In this document: positions 34,596-43,867 of the stretch, in pieces
Position numbering within the stretch: position 1 is the first letter of the stretch
Layout of the letters: each line of letters opens with the position of its first letter
Assembly: GCF_028898945.1 (NCBI RefSeq)
Contig: NZ_CP118607.1
Coordinates: forward strand, 3,272,001 to 3,336,000
Source: Pseudomonas sp. PSKL.D1
Lineage (GTDB): Bacteria > Pseudomonadota > Gammaproteobacteria > Pseudomonadales > Pseudomonadaceae
Reading direction: 5' to 3'
Length of the DNA: 64,000 nucleotides
The notes under the pieces: generated by a model
What the model was told of the DNA's origin: nothing
Databases searched by the model: none
Seen by the model: only the letters and a program-made list of their open reading frames with translations
Program-made: the position numbers and the translations under genes

Positions 34596-34975
34596 TGCAG
34601 CCTCTCCGTGCAAGTGTGTACGGGTTCGCAGCCTCCACGAAAATAAAAATGCCCGGAAATCGCCAATTTGATAAGGCTATGCCTTTTTGTTAATTGGCCG
34701 TGCGCAAAACGGGATAACACCGTTGCGTCAGCCGCCGCATGAGGCCGCCGATAACGTTAAACGGGGATTTTCTAGTCAATATCACTCACCGGCCGGGCAA
34801 GTAATTTGTGCAAAACCTGGCTGAAAACGGCACCTGCGCATCTGATTGGTGCACTTCTAACCCGCAACCGACCACCTTCTTAACCATTGGTAATGTGTTT
34901 GCAAAAAGCGCAAGTGATTCAGCGCCCGGGTTACTCGATAGTTCGTCCACAACACGAATGACTCGGAGAGAGCCC
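34596..34975. promoter_or_regulatory. 380-bp divergent control region, porin / MHS transporter
   Basis: No gene was seen. The region is AT-rich near the porin side (34620-34690). It contains an imperfect palindrome TTAACCATTGGTAAT at 34880-34894, of the T-N11-A LysR-site type. It likely carries both promoters and may be the target of the LysR protein encoded at 32566. Confidence 0.4.
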
Positions 34976-36295
34976 ATGACTACCCTGCACCCGGATACCC
35001 GCCTGGCGAGCGACACACGACCTGTCGAGAAACCTGCCGTCGGCTCCAAACGCGCCACCGTGGCGTGTGCACTAGGCAACGCCCTCGAGATGTACGATTT
35101 CACCATCTACAGTTTTTTCGCCGTGATCATCGCGAAAAATTTCTTCCCGGCGCAGTCACCGGTCGCATCGTTGCTGATGTCACTGACCGCCTTCGGCGTG
35201 GGCTTCCTGATGCGCCCCGTGGGCGCCATGGTGATCGGCCGCCTGGCAGATCGAAGAGGCCGCAAGGCGGCACTGACGTTGACCATCGGCCTGATGTGCA
35301 TGGGCACCGCACTCATCGCCTTCGCCCCCACCTACCAGCAAGCCGGCGTGTTCGGCACGGTGATGCTGGTGATCGGGCGCCTGACCCAAGGGTTTTCCGC
35401 AGGGGGTGAAATCGGTACGGCATCGGTACTGTTGATGGAGTCCACCACCACCCGCAGCCGTTGTGCGAACGTCAGCTGGCAAGCCGCCAGCCAAGGTTAT
35501 GCGGCATTGGTAGGGGCTGGCATCGGCCTCTTGCTGAGCAGCGTCATGAGTGCGCCGGACCTTGAAAGCTGGGGCTGGCGCATCCCCTTCCTGATCGGCC
35601 TGCTGATTGGCCCGGTCGGTTGGTACATCCGTCGCTGCATGCCCGAAACGCTTGAGGAGCAGGCGCCACGCACACCACATCCAGCCCCCGCCAAAGCTGA
35701 CTGGCGCAGCGTGATCGACCTGCGTCACACCGTGCTGGCAACCGGGCTGATGGCGAGCGCTACTATCGGCATGTACCTGTTCATCTTCTACATGCCCTCC
35801 TACCTCGTCACCACGCTGCACTATCCGCAGCGCAGCGCCATGGCAATTGCCTGTGTCGCCGCCGCGTGCCTGGCGATCATCAGCCCGATTGCCGGGCGCT
35901 ACGCCGACCGCCATCGCCTGCGCAAAAAACTGCTGGCGTGGACGGTTGCCCTCCCCGTTATCGGCGCATGGCCGGCGTTCTGGCTGTTGTCGCACACCAC
36001 GGACCTGTATATCGCCATGCTGATCGTGGCGCTGCTGGTGCTGCCAGGGTGCGTCGGCTCGGGGGCGTTCGTTGCCTTGATCATGGAGGGCTTCGCCAAG
36101 CCGCAACGCGCATTGGGGACGTCCGTCAGCTACAGCTTCGGCGTCACCTTGTTTGGTGGCTTCTCGCCGCTGATCGCCACCTGGCTGACGTCGACCCTCA
36201 ACGACCCGTTGGCACCCGCCTTTTATCTGCTGGCCGGTGGGGCAATCAGCCTTGTCTGCCTGAAACTGTTCCCTGAAAACATCGGAAGGGCTTGA
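34976..36295 (+). CDS. MHS-family MFS metabolite:H+ symporter
   Basis: The start at 34976 has GGAGAG 5 nt upstream. The 439-residue, 12-helix protein has the ALGNALEMYDFTIYSFFAV first helix and the RPVGAMVIGRLADRRGRKAAL loop of the metabolite:H+ symporter family (ProP, citrate and ketoglutarate carriers). It is separated by 3 bp from the M20 amidohydrolase gene, so the two are one transcript. The substrate is probably the N-acyl compound cleaved by that enzyme. Confidence 0.87.
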   Translation: MTTLHPDTRLASDTRPVEKPAVGSKRATVACALGNALEMYDFTIYSFFAVIIAKNFFPAQSPVASLLMSLTAFGVGFLMRPVGAMVIGRLADRRGRKAALTLTIGLMCMGTALIAFAPTYQQAGVFGTVMLVIGRLTQGFSAGGEIGTASVLLMESTTTRSRCANVSWQAASQGYAALVGAGIGLLLSSVMSAPDLESWGWRIPFLIGLLIGPVGWYIRRCMPETLEEQAPRTPHPAPAKADWRSVIDLRHTVLATGLMASATIGMYLFIFYMPSYLVTTLHYPQRSAMAIACVAAACLAIISPIAGRYADRHRLRKKLLAWTVALPVIGAWPAFWLLSHTTDLYIAMLIVALLVLPGCVGSGAFVALIMEGFAKPQRALGTSVSYSFGVTLFGGFSPLIATWLTSTLNDPLAPAFYLLAGGAISLVCLKLFPENIGRA

Positions 36296-36298
36296 ACC

Positions 36299-37474
36299 AT
36301 GGATGCTCAACAAACCTGCACCGCCTTGAACGATGCTGAATTGCACGCTTTCACGGCCCTGCGCCGCCAGATTCATGCGGCGCCCGAACTAGGCGGCGAT
36401 ACCCCGCACACCGCCGAGCTGGTCGCTGCCAAGTTGCAGCAATGGGGCTATCAAGTGCATCGAGGGGTCGGCGGTCATGGGCTGGTCGGTGTGCTGCGCA
36501 AGGGCCAGGGCAGCCGCCGTATTGGCCTGCGCGCCGACATGGACGCACTGCCCATGCAAGAGAAAAACGCCTTTGCCCATGCCAGCCAGATCCCCGGGCG
36601 CATGCACGCCTGTGGCCACGACGGCCACACGGCAATCCTGCTCGCGGCCGCCTACCGCCTGGCGAACTGCCCATTCAACGGCACCCTGAACCTGATCTTC
36701 CAACCCGACGAAGAAGGCCTGTGCGGCGCCAAGGCGATGATTGACGACGGCCTGTTCGAGCGCTTCCCGTGCGACGCCATTTTTGCCTTGCACAACATGC
36801 CTGGCGCCCCCGTGGGCAGCGCGGTCGTGCAGGCAGGGCCCACCATGGCCTCTTCGGAACGGGTTGAAGTGCACATCACCGGCAAAGGTGGCCACGGCGC
36901 CATGCCGGAGCTGGCCGTGGACCCTCTGCCCGTGGTGGCCAGCCTGATCAACGCCATCCAGACCATCAAGTCGCGCAACCTTGCACCAGAGGAATACGCC
37001 GTGGTCAGTATCGGCATGCTGCAGGCCGGGAGCGTGTACAACATCATCCCGGATGAGGCCAGCATGCTGATCAGTGTGCGCACCGACACCCCGCAGACTC
37101 AGCAGAAAATTAACCAGCGTTTGTCAGAAATCGTCCGTGGCCATGAGCAGGCGTTCGGTGTCGGCATCGCGTTGACCTTCACCCAACTGGCCCCTGCCCT
37201 GATCAACCACACGGCCGAGACAGAACAGGTTCGGCAAAGCCTGGCGCCGCTGTTTGCGCCAGGGCAGTTGCACAGCCGGGGGCCGAAGGTGATGGGCACT
37301 GAGGACTTTGCCTGGATGCTGGAGCAGGTGCCGGGCTGTTACTTCATGCTGGGCAACGGCGAAGGTGAGTTTCACGGCTGCTCGGTGCACAACCCGCACT
37401 ACGATTTCAATGACGAACTGATCCGCTTGGGCGCGGACTGCTGGTACAAGCTGGTCAGTGATTATCTGATTTAG
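36299..37474 (+). CDS. M20-family amidohydrolase (aminoacylase/hippurate-hydrolase type)
   Basis: The 391-residue protein has GLRADMDALPM, ACGHDGHTAILLAAAYRL (metal ligands), QPDEEGLCGAKAMIDDG, the dimerisation-domain GKGGHGAMPELAVDP, and the MGTEDFAWM C-terminal ligand motif. The family hydrolyses N-acyl amino acids, hippurate or related amides in the cytoplasm. It is co-transcribed with the transporter and 92 bp before an aminotransferase gene, which could act on the freed amino acid. Confidence 0.87.
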   Translation: MDAQQTCTALNDAELHAFTALRRQIHAAPELGGDTPHTAELVAAKLQQWGYQVHRGVGGHGLVGVLRKGQGSRRIGLRADMDALPMQEKNAFAHASQIPGRMHACGHDGHTAILLAAAYRLANCPFNGTLNLIFQPDEEGLCGAKAMIDDGLFERFPCDAIFALHNMPGAPVGSAVVQAGPTMASSERVEVHITGKGGHGAMPELAVDPLPVVASLINAIQTIKSRNLAPEEYAVVSIGMLQAGSVYNIIPDEASMLISVRTDTPQTQQKINQRLSEIVRGHEQAFGVGIALTFTQLAPALINHTAETEQVRQSLAPLFAPGQLHSRGPKVMGTEDFAWMLEQVPGCYFMLGNGEGEFHGCSVHNPHYDFNDELIRLGADCWYKLVSDYLI

Positions 37475-37566
37475 GCGGGCGTGGCAATCAGAATCGCACG
37501 GTGCATGACGGTTTGAATCTGCTAGCTTGAACGCCATGCCCGCATTGCAGACAAAGGAGTCACCGC

Positions 37567-38700
37567 ATGTCAAAGCTGTATCCCGGTAATGATCCTGAGG
37601 GGCTGATCGAGTACTCGGTGGTCTACACCGACCGCTCGCTCAATCACATGTCGCAGACCTTTCAGGGCGTGATGAGGAACATTTCCACGACCCTGAAGCA
37701 GGTCTATAACGCCCAGGCTGTTGCGGTGGTGCCGGGCAGCGGTACATTCGGCATGGAATCGGTGGCGCGGCAGTTTGCCACCGGCCAGCAATGCCTGGTG
37801 ATCCGCAACGGCTGGTTCAGTTATCGCTGGAGCCAGATCCTTGAGATGGGCAATATCCCGGCGGCCACCACGGTGCTCAAAGCCCGCCCCGTCGAAGCGG
37901 GTCGCCAGGCCGCCTACGCTCCCCCGCCACTGGACGAAGTGCTGGCGGCCATCGAAGCGCACAAACCACAGATTGTTTTCGCCCCCCACGTTGAAACCTC
38001 ATCAGGGATAATCCTGCCCGACGATTACCTGCGCGCCGTCGGCGAAGCCGTGCATGCAGTCGGGGGCCTGTTCGTGCTGGACTGCATTGCTTCAGGCACG
38101 CTTTGGGTCGATATGCACGAGTGCGCAGTCGACCTGCTGATCAGTGCACCGCAAAAAGGCTGGAGCGCCTCCCCTTGCTGCGCGCTGGTGATGCTTGGTG
38201 CTGCGGCCCTCGCACGCATCGAACAGACGCAGAGCAGTAGCTTTGCCTGCGACCTGAAAAAGTGGCTGCAGATCATGCAGGCCTACGAGCAAGGCGGGCA
38301 TGCGTACCATGCGACCATGCCCAGTGATGCGCTGGCGCGGTTCAACGACGTGATGAACGAGATGCAAGCCCACGGTTTCGACAAGCTGCGCGAAGAACAA
38401 CAGGCGCTGGGCACTCAAGTGCGGGCCATGTTGACCGGCAAAGGCATCAAGAGCGTGGCTGCAGCCGGGTTTCAGGCACCGGGGGTAGTGGTGAGCTACA
38501 CCGATGATGCCGACATCAAGAACGGTAGGAAATTTGCCGGGCACGGCCTGCAAATTGCTGCCGGAGTACCGTTGCAATGTGACGAACCGGCCGACTTCCA
38601 GACCTTTCGCATCGGCCTGTTCGGGCTCGAAAAACTGCATAATATCGAGCGCACGGTCCGCACCCTTGAGCAGGTTGTGGACGAAGTGATGGTGAACTGA
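37567..38700 (+). CDS. Class V aminotransferase (alanine-glyoxylate aminotransferase family)
   Basis: The 377-residue PLP enzyme has AVAVVPGSGTFGMESVARQF (cofactor phosphate loop), LFVLDCIASGTLWVDMHECA (Asp to the pyridine N) and the Schiff-base lysine in LISAPQKGWSASP. The start has an AAAGGAG site. The family includes alanine-, serine- and ureidoglycine-glyoxylate aminotransferases; substrate not assigned. It is last in the transporter/amidohydrolase group. Confidence 0.85.
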   Translation: MSKLYPGNDPEGLIEYSVVYTDRSLNHMSQTFQGVMRNISTTLKQVYNAQAVAVVPGSGTFGMESVARQFATGQQCLVIRNGWFSYRWSQILEMGNIPAATTVLKARPVEAGRQAAYAPPPLDEVLAAIEAHKPQIVFAPHVETSSGIILPDDYLRAVGEAVHAVGGLFVLDCIASGTLWVDMHECAVDLLISAPQKGWSASPCCALVMLGAAALARIEQTQSSSFACDLKKWLQIMQAYEQGGHAYHATMPSDALARFNDVMNEMQAHGFDKLREEQQALGTQVRAMLTGKGIKSVAAAGFQAPGVVVSYTDDADIKNGRKFAGHGLQIAAGVPLQCDEPADFQTFRIGLFGLEKLHNIERTVRTLEQVVDEVMVN

Positions 38701-38865
38701 GTCCCGTTCCGGGCTGTAGCACGGCGGCGGCTTTCCGGCATTCGGTGCGCAGCTCACTTTGGGGGGAAATGCATTGTGGCGCGTGTCGAGTGTGGAGCAG
38801 GTATCGAGATCTAACGGCATGCAGGGCCCTGTGTGCCCGCTATTGCTCGTGAGCGGCTACTCGAG

Positions 38866-38894
38866 ACTGACCGCTATCGACCCATAGCTGTCAT
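38866..38894. repeat. Copy of dispersed intergenic repeat (ATAGC/GGGTCG type)
   Basis: GACCGCTATCGACCCATAGC with flanks. The 236-bp gap 38701-38936 has no gene and holds this copy. Related copies are at 30983, 48529, 53812, 53873 and 54281. Confidence 0.55.
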
Positions 38895-38936
38895 CGGAGA
38901 GTGCTAGCAACCAACTTAATGCAGAAAGTTGGAAGC

Positions 38937-39707
38937 CTATTTTTCAGCAATCTTTTGTAAAGCGGCGAGTAACTCTTGGCTGCTTCCCCCGAGCAGACTT
39001 GTCGCCTGGGCAGCACGCTTCAACAGCATCAATCGAGCAGCTTGCAGCTGATCCTTGTTGAAACGCTCGGATGGGCCTGACAGCGTGAGAGCACCTTTGA
39101 ACTCGTAAGCGACGCCAAACACAGGTGCCGAGATCGAAGATGTATCTGGGTCACGCTCACCGAACGAAGTTGCCCAAAACTGCTCCCGCACCTCAGCTAA
39201 AGCGCGATCAGCTGGTGGGCCAAATGCCCTAAGGATCTTCCCGGAGGCTCCGGCATGCAAAGGAAATCGATCACCCTCATGAATGCTGAAGCGCACTGCC
39301 CGCTTGGGTTCCACCCGGAAAAGTACCACTCGGATATCGTTCTCGATCACGTAGAACGAGGAGGTCTCCCCGCTCTCTTCAGTGAGTGCCTCAAGCACCG
39401 GATAGATCGTATCGCGTAGACGGAAGGAAGATTGGTAAATCTGAGCCAATCGCAGGGGCTCATGGCCCACAGCGTAGTGCCCGTCAGCCAGGCGCCTGAT
39501 AAATCCAGCCCTTTCCAGAGAGCTCATGAGTCGAAGAATGGTGCTTTTGTACAAACCGGTGCGACGAGCGATTTCAGCTAACGAGAGCGTGCTTCGATCA
39601 GGCTCGAAAGCACCGAGAATCGCAAACGCTCGATCAACCGCTGCCACCCCTCCGTCAGCATTGTTCTTGGAAGCTTCGGCTACCACAGGTTCATTTTTTG
39701 GCGACAT
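38937..39707 (-). CDS. IclR-family transcriptional regulator
   Basis: The 256-residue protein has a winged HTH (LSLAEIARRTGLYKSTILRLMSSL at about 35-60) and the IclR effector domain (FPLHAGASGKILRAFGP; the ISAPVF segment). The ATG at 39707 with GAGAAG upstream is preferred over GTG at 39725. It follows the MFS gene in the same direction with a terminator between them. IclR proteins commonly control aromatic and organic-acid catabolism, so it is the likely regulator of this cluster. Confidence 0.87.
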   Translation of the reverse strand: MSPKNEPVVAEASKNNADGGVAAVDRAFAILGAFEPDRSTLSLAEIARRTGLYKSTILRLMSSLERAGFIRRLADGHYAVGHEPLRLAQIYQSSFRLRDTIYPVLEALTEESGETSSFYVIENDIRVVLFRVEPKRAVRFSIHEGDRFPLHAGASGKILRAFGPPADRALAEVREQFWATSFGERDPDTSSISAPVFGVAYEFKGALTLSGPSERFNKDQLQAARLMLLKRAAQATSLLGGSSQELLAALQKIAEK

Positions 39708-39730
39708 CAGACTTCTTCTCGGCACAATCG

Positions 39731-39757
39731 TGAAAAAGCGGCCCCTGAAAGGGGCCG
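39731..39757 (-). terminator. Rho-independent terminator after the MFS gene
   Basis: On the minus strand a CGGCCCC/GGGGCCG stem with a 5-nt loop is followed by a CTTTTTC run. It ends 24 bp before the iclR start, inside what would be its leader, so it may also act as an attenuator. Confidence 0.75.
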
Positions 39758-39811
39758 TTCAGATGGCTCATACCTTACCTGTGAGTACGGTTAGCAGCTA
39801 GTCCATTGTCC

Positions 39812-39829
39812 AGAACGCCGTTCTACTTG
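39812..39829. promoter_or_regulatory. Candidate IclR-type operator copy (AGAAC...GTTCTAC)
   Basis: AGAACGCCGTTCTACTTG contains a 5-bp inverted repeat with a GTTCTAC core. The same core appears twice in the divergent control region at 43719 and 43739. Confidence 0.4.
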
Positions 39830-39836
39830 ACCAGCG

Positions 39837-41156
39837 TCAAGCATCACGCATGAACAGTCGCAGGGACAATGCCATCACAGCGGCAAAGAACAGGATGCAA
39901 CCCATAACCATCAGGCCCGCCGTGAAGGACTGGGTGTAGTCCTTCAGGAAGCCCATCAGATAAGGCCCTACAAACCCGCCGAATGCACCAATGGAGTTGA
40001 TGAGAGCAATACCGCCAGCAGCAGCTTGGCCACTCAGGAACTTCGCCGGCAACGTGTAGAAGATCGTTTTCGCCGAGATCGTACCTACCAGGGCCAGGGT
40101 AATGCCTGCCAGCGCCGGAATCAGGGCGTTCATGTTCACTGCGAAAATCAATGCCAAACCGGCCAAGACAAGCGCAACGATCAGGTTAAGAATGCCTCGT
40201 CCAGTACGGTCTACATATTTGGCCCAGAACAGCAGACCAATGGTGGAGAAGAAATAAGGTACTGCAGCGACCCATCCAATCAGGCTGATTTCAACGCCCT
40301 GCGCTTTCAGCATCTGAGGCAGCCAGATACCGATACCGTAAGTGCCAATAGTGAAGCTGAAGGTGATGGAGCTGAGAATCCAGACTCGTGGATCTTTGAG
40401 CGCTGCAGCGAAGCCGTGGCTTTTTTGGGTGCTCGACTTTTCCTTGTCCAACATGCCGGTAAGAGCGTCTTTCTCTTCTTGGGTGAGCCACTTGGCCTCG
40501 CTAGGACGATTGGCAAGCACCTTCAGGGTAATGAGTCCCAGGACGCAAGCTGGCAAGCCTTCAATGATGAACATCCACTGCCAACCTGCGAGCCCCCAAG
40601 CACCATGCATTTGCAACAGGTAGATAGAAAGCGGGCCACCAACAAGGAATGAGATCGGCGTTGCAACCGTGAACCAAGCCAGCACCCGAGTACGGTATTG
40701 GGCAGGGAACCACAGCGTGAGGAAGAAAATTACGCCTGGGAAGAAGCCAGCCTCGGCAACCCCCAGAAGGAAGCGAACAACATAGAAACTATAGGGGCCG
40801 ATTACCAATGCTGTGGCTGCTGCTGCTAGCCCCCAGGTGATCATGATACGGGCCATCCAGAGCCGAGCGCCGTAGCGATACATGGCCAGGTTGCTCGGAA
40901 CTTCGCAAAGACAGTAGCCTACGAACATGATCCCCGCGCCTAGGCCAAACTGAGCGGCGGTAAGCCCCAACTGGTCAGTCATCTGCAGGGCTGCGTAACC
41001 CACACTGGTGCGATCCAGGTAATTGAAGAAGTAGGCCAGCGCAAGCAACGGAATTAGCCGCCAGGCCGCTTTCTTCATCGCACGCTGCTGCAGTTGGGTT
41101 GTGGCATCAGGTTGCGGCATAGACAAGTGGGTATCCGGGGTCGTGACATTAGCCAT
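39837..41156 (-). CDS. MFS transporter, anion:cation symporter family
   Basis: The 439-residue protein has 12 predicted helices. It begins MANVTTPDTHLSMPQPDAT, then ALAYFFNYLDRTSVGYAALQ and GYCLCEVPSNLAMYRYGARL, the ACS-family hallmarks. GAGGA lies about 8 nt upstream. It imports an organic anion, presumably the substrate of the CoA-transferase/lyase pair just upstream in the same direction (180-bp gap with a weak hairpin). Confidence 0.87.
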   Translation of the reverse strand: MANVTTPDTHLSMPQPDATTQLQQRAMKKAAWRLIPLLALAYFFNYLDRTSVGYAALQMTDQLGLTAAQFGLGAGIMFVGYCLCEVPSNLAMYRYGARLWMARIMITWGLAAAATALVIGPYSFYVVRFLLGVAEAGFFPGVIFFLTLWFPAQYRTRVLAWFTVATPISFLVGGPLSIYLLQMHGAWGLAGWQWMFIIEGLPACVLGLITLKVLANRPSEAKWLTQEEKDALTGMLDKEKSSTQKSHGFAAALKDPRVWILSSITFSFTIGTYGIGIWLPQMLKAQGVEISLIGWVAAVPYFFSTIGLLFWAKYVDRTGRGILNLIVALVLAGLALIFAVNMNALIPALAGITLALVGTISAKTIFYTLPAKFLSGQAAAGGIALINSIGAFGGFVGPYLMGFLKDYTQSFTAGLMVMGCILFFAAVMALSLRLFMRDA

Positions 41157-41301
41157 GACTGTATCCTCGGTTTTGTTGTTATGAATACCGTGGCTGGATG
41201 GGCCATCGGTGAGCGCAGGCCCTCCGGTACGTCCCGTACCTGTAGCGCTGCTGATTTCGCCCGAAAGTCATTTCGAACTGGATGTAGGGACATCTTCGAA
41301 A

Positions 41302-41324
41302 GCGAGCCTCTCAGAGAGACTCGC
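41302..41324 (-). terminator. Weak terminator/attenuator between CoA-transferase and MFS genes
   Basis: GCGAG...CTCGC outer arms and CTCTC/GAGAG inner arms form a hairpin, followed on the minus strand by a short TTTC run. It is weak, so partial read-through to the MFS gene is likely. Confidence 0.4.
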
Positions 41325-41335
41325 CACACTTGTAA

Positions 41336-42538
41336 TCAGGCAGATCTGACCGTGCCACTGGCCTCAAGCTGGGCAATCTCGTCATTGCCATACCCAAGTT
41401 CAGCTAGGAGCTCTTTCGAGTGACTGCCAAGATCAGGGACGTTTAGCCGGGTGCCGAAACGCTGGCCATCCATTTCAAATGGCAGCTTCGGAACCTTGAC
41501 CTGCTCACCACTCGGAAGCGTCAACTCTGCCATGCCACCAGACTTATTAAGGTGCTCGTCCTCAAACATATCTTCAGGGCGTTGGATAGGAGAGAACGGC
41601 AGCCCGGCTTTCTCACAGAGATCCATCACAGTCTGCTTATCCATCCCAGACAAACGCTCCCGCACCATAGGGATGATTCGGTCGCGAGCCTGAACACGTT
41701 GATTGTTCCGACTCAACTCGGCGTCACCACCAAGCTCGGGGAAGTCAAATGCCTCGCAAAACGATACCCACTGAGAGTCGCTGACGACTCCCATAAAGAC
41801 CTGCTCACCTTCCTGAGCAGTCTCGAACACGTCGTAGATGGCCCACGCCGAAATTCGGCTAGGCATCGGCGCCGCCGCTTTGCCAGTGACGACCTTTTGC
41901 ATCATGTGCTGAGCGACCAAGAAGGCTGAGTTCTCAAAGAGACCGGTCTGCACAAATTGGCCCCGCCCAGTCTCTTTGCGTTGCAGCAGAGCAGCGAGAA
42001 TAGATACGGTGCTGAACATCCCACCCATCACGTCGTTGACAGAAGCTCCAGCGCGCAGCGGACGTCCGACAGGCCCCGTCATGTAGGCCAACCCCGTCAT
42101 CATCTGCACCACCTCATCCAGCGCTGTGCGCTTCTCATAGGGGCCTGGCAGGAAACCCTTCATCGAGCTGTAGATGATGTCGGGTTTAATGGCTTTCACC
42201 TGGTCATAGCCCAGGCCCAACTTTTCCATCGCGCCTGGGCGGAAGTTCTCGGTGACGACATCTGCGGTTGCGAGCAGCTTCTTCACTGCCGCCATACCCT
42301 CTTTGGATTTGATGTCAACCGCAAAGCTCTTTTTGTTGCGGTTGTAGGTCATCCAGTAACCAGCACCGGAGCCCATCAGTCGGCGAGTGTTATCCCCTTC
42401 TGGCACCGGCTCCACCTTGATGACTTCAGCGCCAAGATCAGCGAGAAGAAGACCAGAGGTCGGGCCCATCACCATATGGACAAACTCGACGACTCGGATA
42501 CCAGCCAGTGGCAGAGACTTTTCTTCGTGCTGGCTCAT
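41336..42538 (-). CDS. Family III CoA-transferase (CaiB/BaiF)
   Basis: The 400-residue protein has GIRVVEFVHMVMGPTSGLLL near its start, ADLGAEVIKVEPVPEGD, the NRNKKSFAVDIKSKEG segment, and the catalytic Asp in ASVNDVMGGMFS (about residue 170). Such enzymes move CoA between acyl groups, for example from succinyl-CoA to an organic acid. Its start overlaps the lyase stop (ATGA). CoA-transferase plus HMG-CoA-lyase-type enzyme is the logic for 3-hydroxy-3-methylglutarate or citramalate-like breakdown. Confidence 0.88.
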   Translation of the reverse strand: MSQHEEKSLPLAGIRVVEFVHMVMGPTSGLLLADLGAEVIKVEPVPEGDNTRRLMGSGAGYWMTYNRNKKSFAVDIKSKEGMAAVKKLLATADVVTENFRPGAMEKLGLGYDQVKAIKPDIIYSSMKGFLPGPYEKRTALDEVVQMMTGLAYMTGPVGRPLRAGASVNDVMGGMFSTVSILAALLQRKETGRGQFVQTGLFENSAFLVAQHMMQKVVTGKAAAPMPSRISAWAIYDVFETAQEGEQVFMGVVSDSQWVSFCEAFDFPELGGDAELSRNNQRVQARDRIIPMVRERLSGMDKQTVMDLCEKAGLPFSPIQRPEDMFEDEHLNKSGGMAELTLPSGEQVKVPKLPFEMDGQRFGTRLNVPDLGSHSKELLAELGYGNDEIAQLEASGTVRSA

Positions 42539-43476
42539 ACGGCCTCCTTCGCATAGGTGAAATTCTTACCAACGCCGGCATCAGGGATGAAGCCATATAC
42601 AGGCTCTCCAGGAAGCCCACGGAGAAGCACTTCACGAGCGGCAACCAAACGATCAATGTCGACGCCGGTCTTCAGCCCCATGGACTCCAGGAGATACACC
42701 AGGTCTTCTGTAACGATGTTGCCCGATGCACCTGGGGCGTATGGGCAGCCGCCCAGACCACCTTGAGAACCATCGAACGTCTTCACACCCGCTTCTAGCG
42801 CAGCGACTACGTTGGCCAGGCCTTGGCCACGGGTGTTATGGAAGTGAGCACTTCCAGCGAGAGCGCCGAGTTCCTGGAACAGTCGAGTGAAGAGTCGACG
42901 TACCTGAGTTGGATTGGCGTAACCAACGGTGTCGGACAGACCGACCTCATCGACCCCCAGCTCCGCCATTTTCAGGGCAATGGCGATTGTTTCGTCATCA
43001 GTAACGACACCTTGGAGCGTGCAACCGAACGCAGTCGACAAGCCCGCCTCGATCTGCACATGCGGGAATCGCTCATTGCGCAGAGCTACGACTGCTTGAA
43101 CTTCATCGAAGACCTGAGCATGAGTCTTACGGATGTTCGAGATGGAGTGCTGCTCGCTCACGGAGATGGGCAGAGTGATCTTATGGATACCAGCGTTGAA
43201 AGCTGCTTCCGCGCCCTTCAAGTTCGGCACTAGCGCAGTGACGAAAAGATTCGGCAGGGTCAGGGCATGGGCAACGACTTGTGCAGTATCGGCCATCTGC
43301 GGAAGCAGCTTCGGGGATACAAACGAGCCTACTTCGATTTCTTTCAAGCCAGCGTTTGCCAGAGCCGAAATCCACTCCAGTTTCAGCTCAGTGGGCATGG
43401 TGGCCTTGACGCTCTGCAAGCCATCCCTAGGCCCGACCTCGCTGACGAGGATGTCGATTTCTGTCGGTTCTTTCAC
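42535..43476 (-). CDS. Hydroxymethylglutaryl-CoA lyase-family enzyme
   Basis: The GTG at 43476 with AGGAG 7 nt upstream is chosen over an ATG at 43515. The 313-residue TIM-barrel protein shows VSEVGPRDGLQSVKA (catalytic Arg/Asp), HFHNTRGQGLANVVAAL (metal His) and the signature GGCPYAPGASGNIVTEDLV with its catalytic Cys. The family cleaves HMG-CoA to acetoacetate and acetyl-CoA; some members act on related citramalyl-type CoA esters. First gene of a minus-strand operon with the CoA-transferase. Confidence 0.88.
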   Translation of the reverse strand: MKEPTEIDILVSEVGPRDGLQSVKATMPTELKLEWISALANAGLKEIEVGSFVSPKLLPQMADTAQVVAHALTLPNLFVTALVPNLKGAEAAFNAGIHKITLPISVSEQHSISNIRKTHAQVFDEVQAVVALRNERFPHVQIEAGLSTAFGCTLQGVVTDDETIAIALKMAELGVDEVGLSDTVGYANPTQVRRLFTRLFQELGALAGSAHFHNTRGQGLANVVAALEAGVKTFDGSQGGLGGCPYAPGASGNIVTEDLVYLLESMGLKTGVDIDRLVAAREVLLRGLPGEPVYGFIPDAGVGKNFTYAKEAV

Positions 43477-43867
43477 GGAGGTTCTCCTGTTGCTGGGGAG
43501 AGCCTGCCCGAACATTCATGCATTGCAGCTGCAGGGTGAAGCGCTGTTTTTATGATTGTTCTGTCAGGCAGAATTACGTTCTGTTTTAGTATCTACCCAC
43601 AATTTCATACCTGTCAACGGCACAGTCGATGAACGGATCACGCTCCCGAGCGGTAAGAATACGGTGAAGGAGTTAGCGACTGATGAGACTTGACAGAGCG
43701 GAGAATAGCTTGGAAAGTGTTCTACCAAGAGTAATGACGTTCTACCTAGCAGAACAAGAAGCTCGAAACAACAAGATATCCCAGGCAACGTACACTGATG
43801 AAGCTGGCACAGACCTCTGCCGTTTGAGCCTCAGCGTCGCATGCCTGTTTTCACATGGAGATTTGCC
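43477..43867. promoter_or_regulatory. 391-bp divergent control region of the organic-acid cluster
   Basis: No gene was seen. Three related palindromic sites lie here: GTTCTGTCAGGCAGAAT (43558-43574), GTTCTACCAAGA (43719-43730) and GTTCTACCTAGCAGAAC (43739-43755). The last two are direct repeats 20 bp apart, about two helical turns, as expected for an IclR-family dimer-of-dimers site. Confidence 0.5.
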
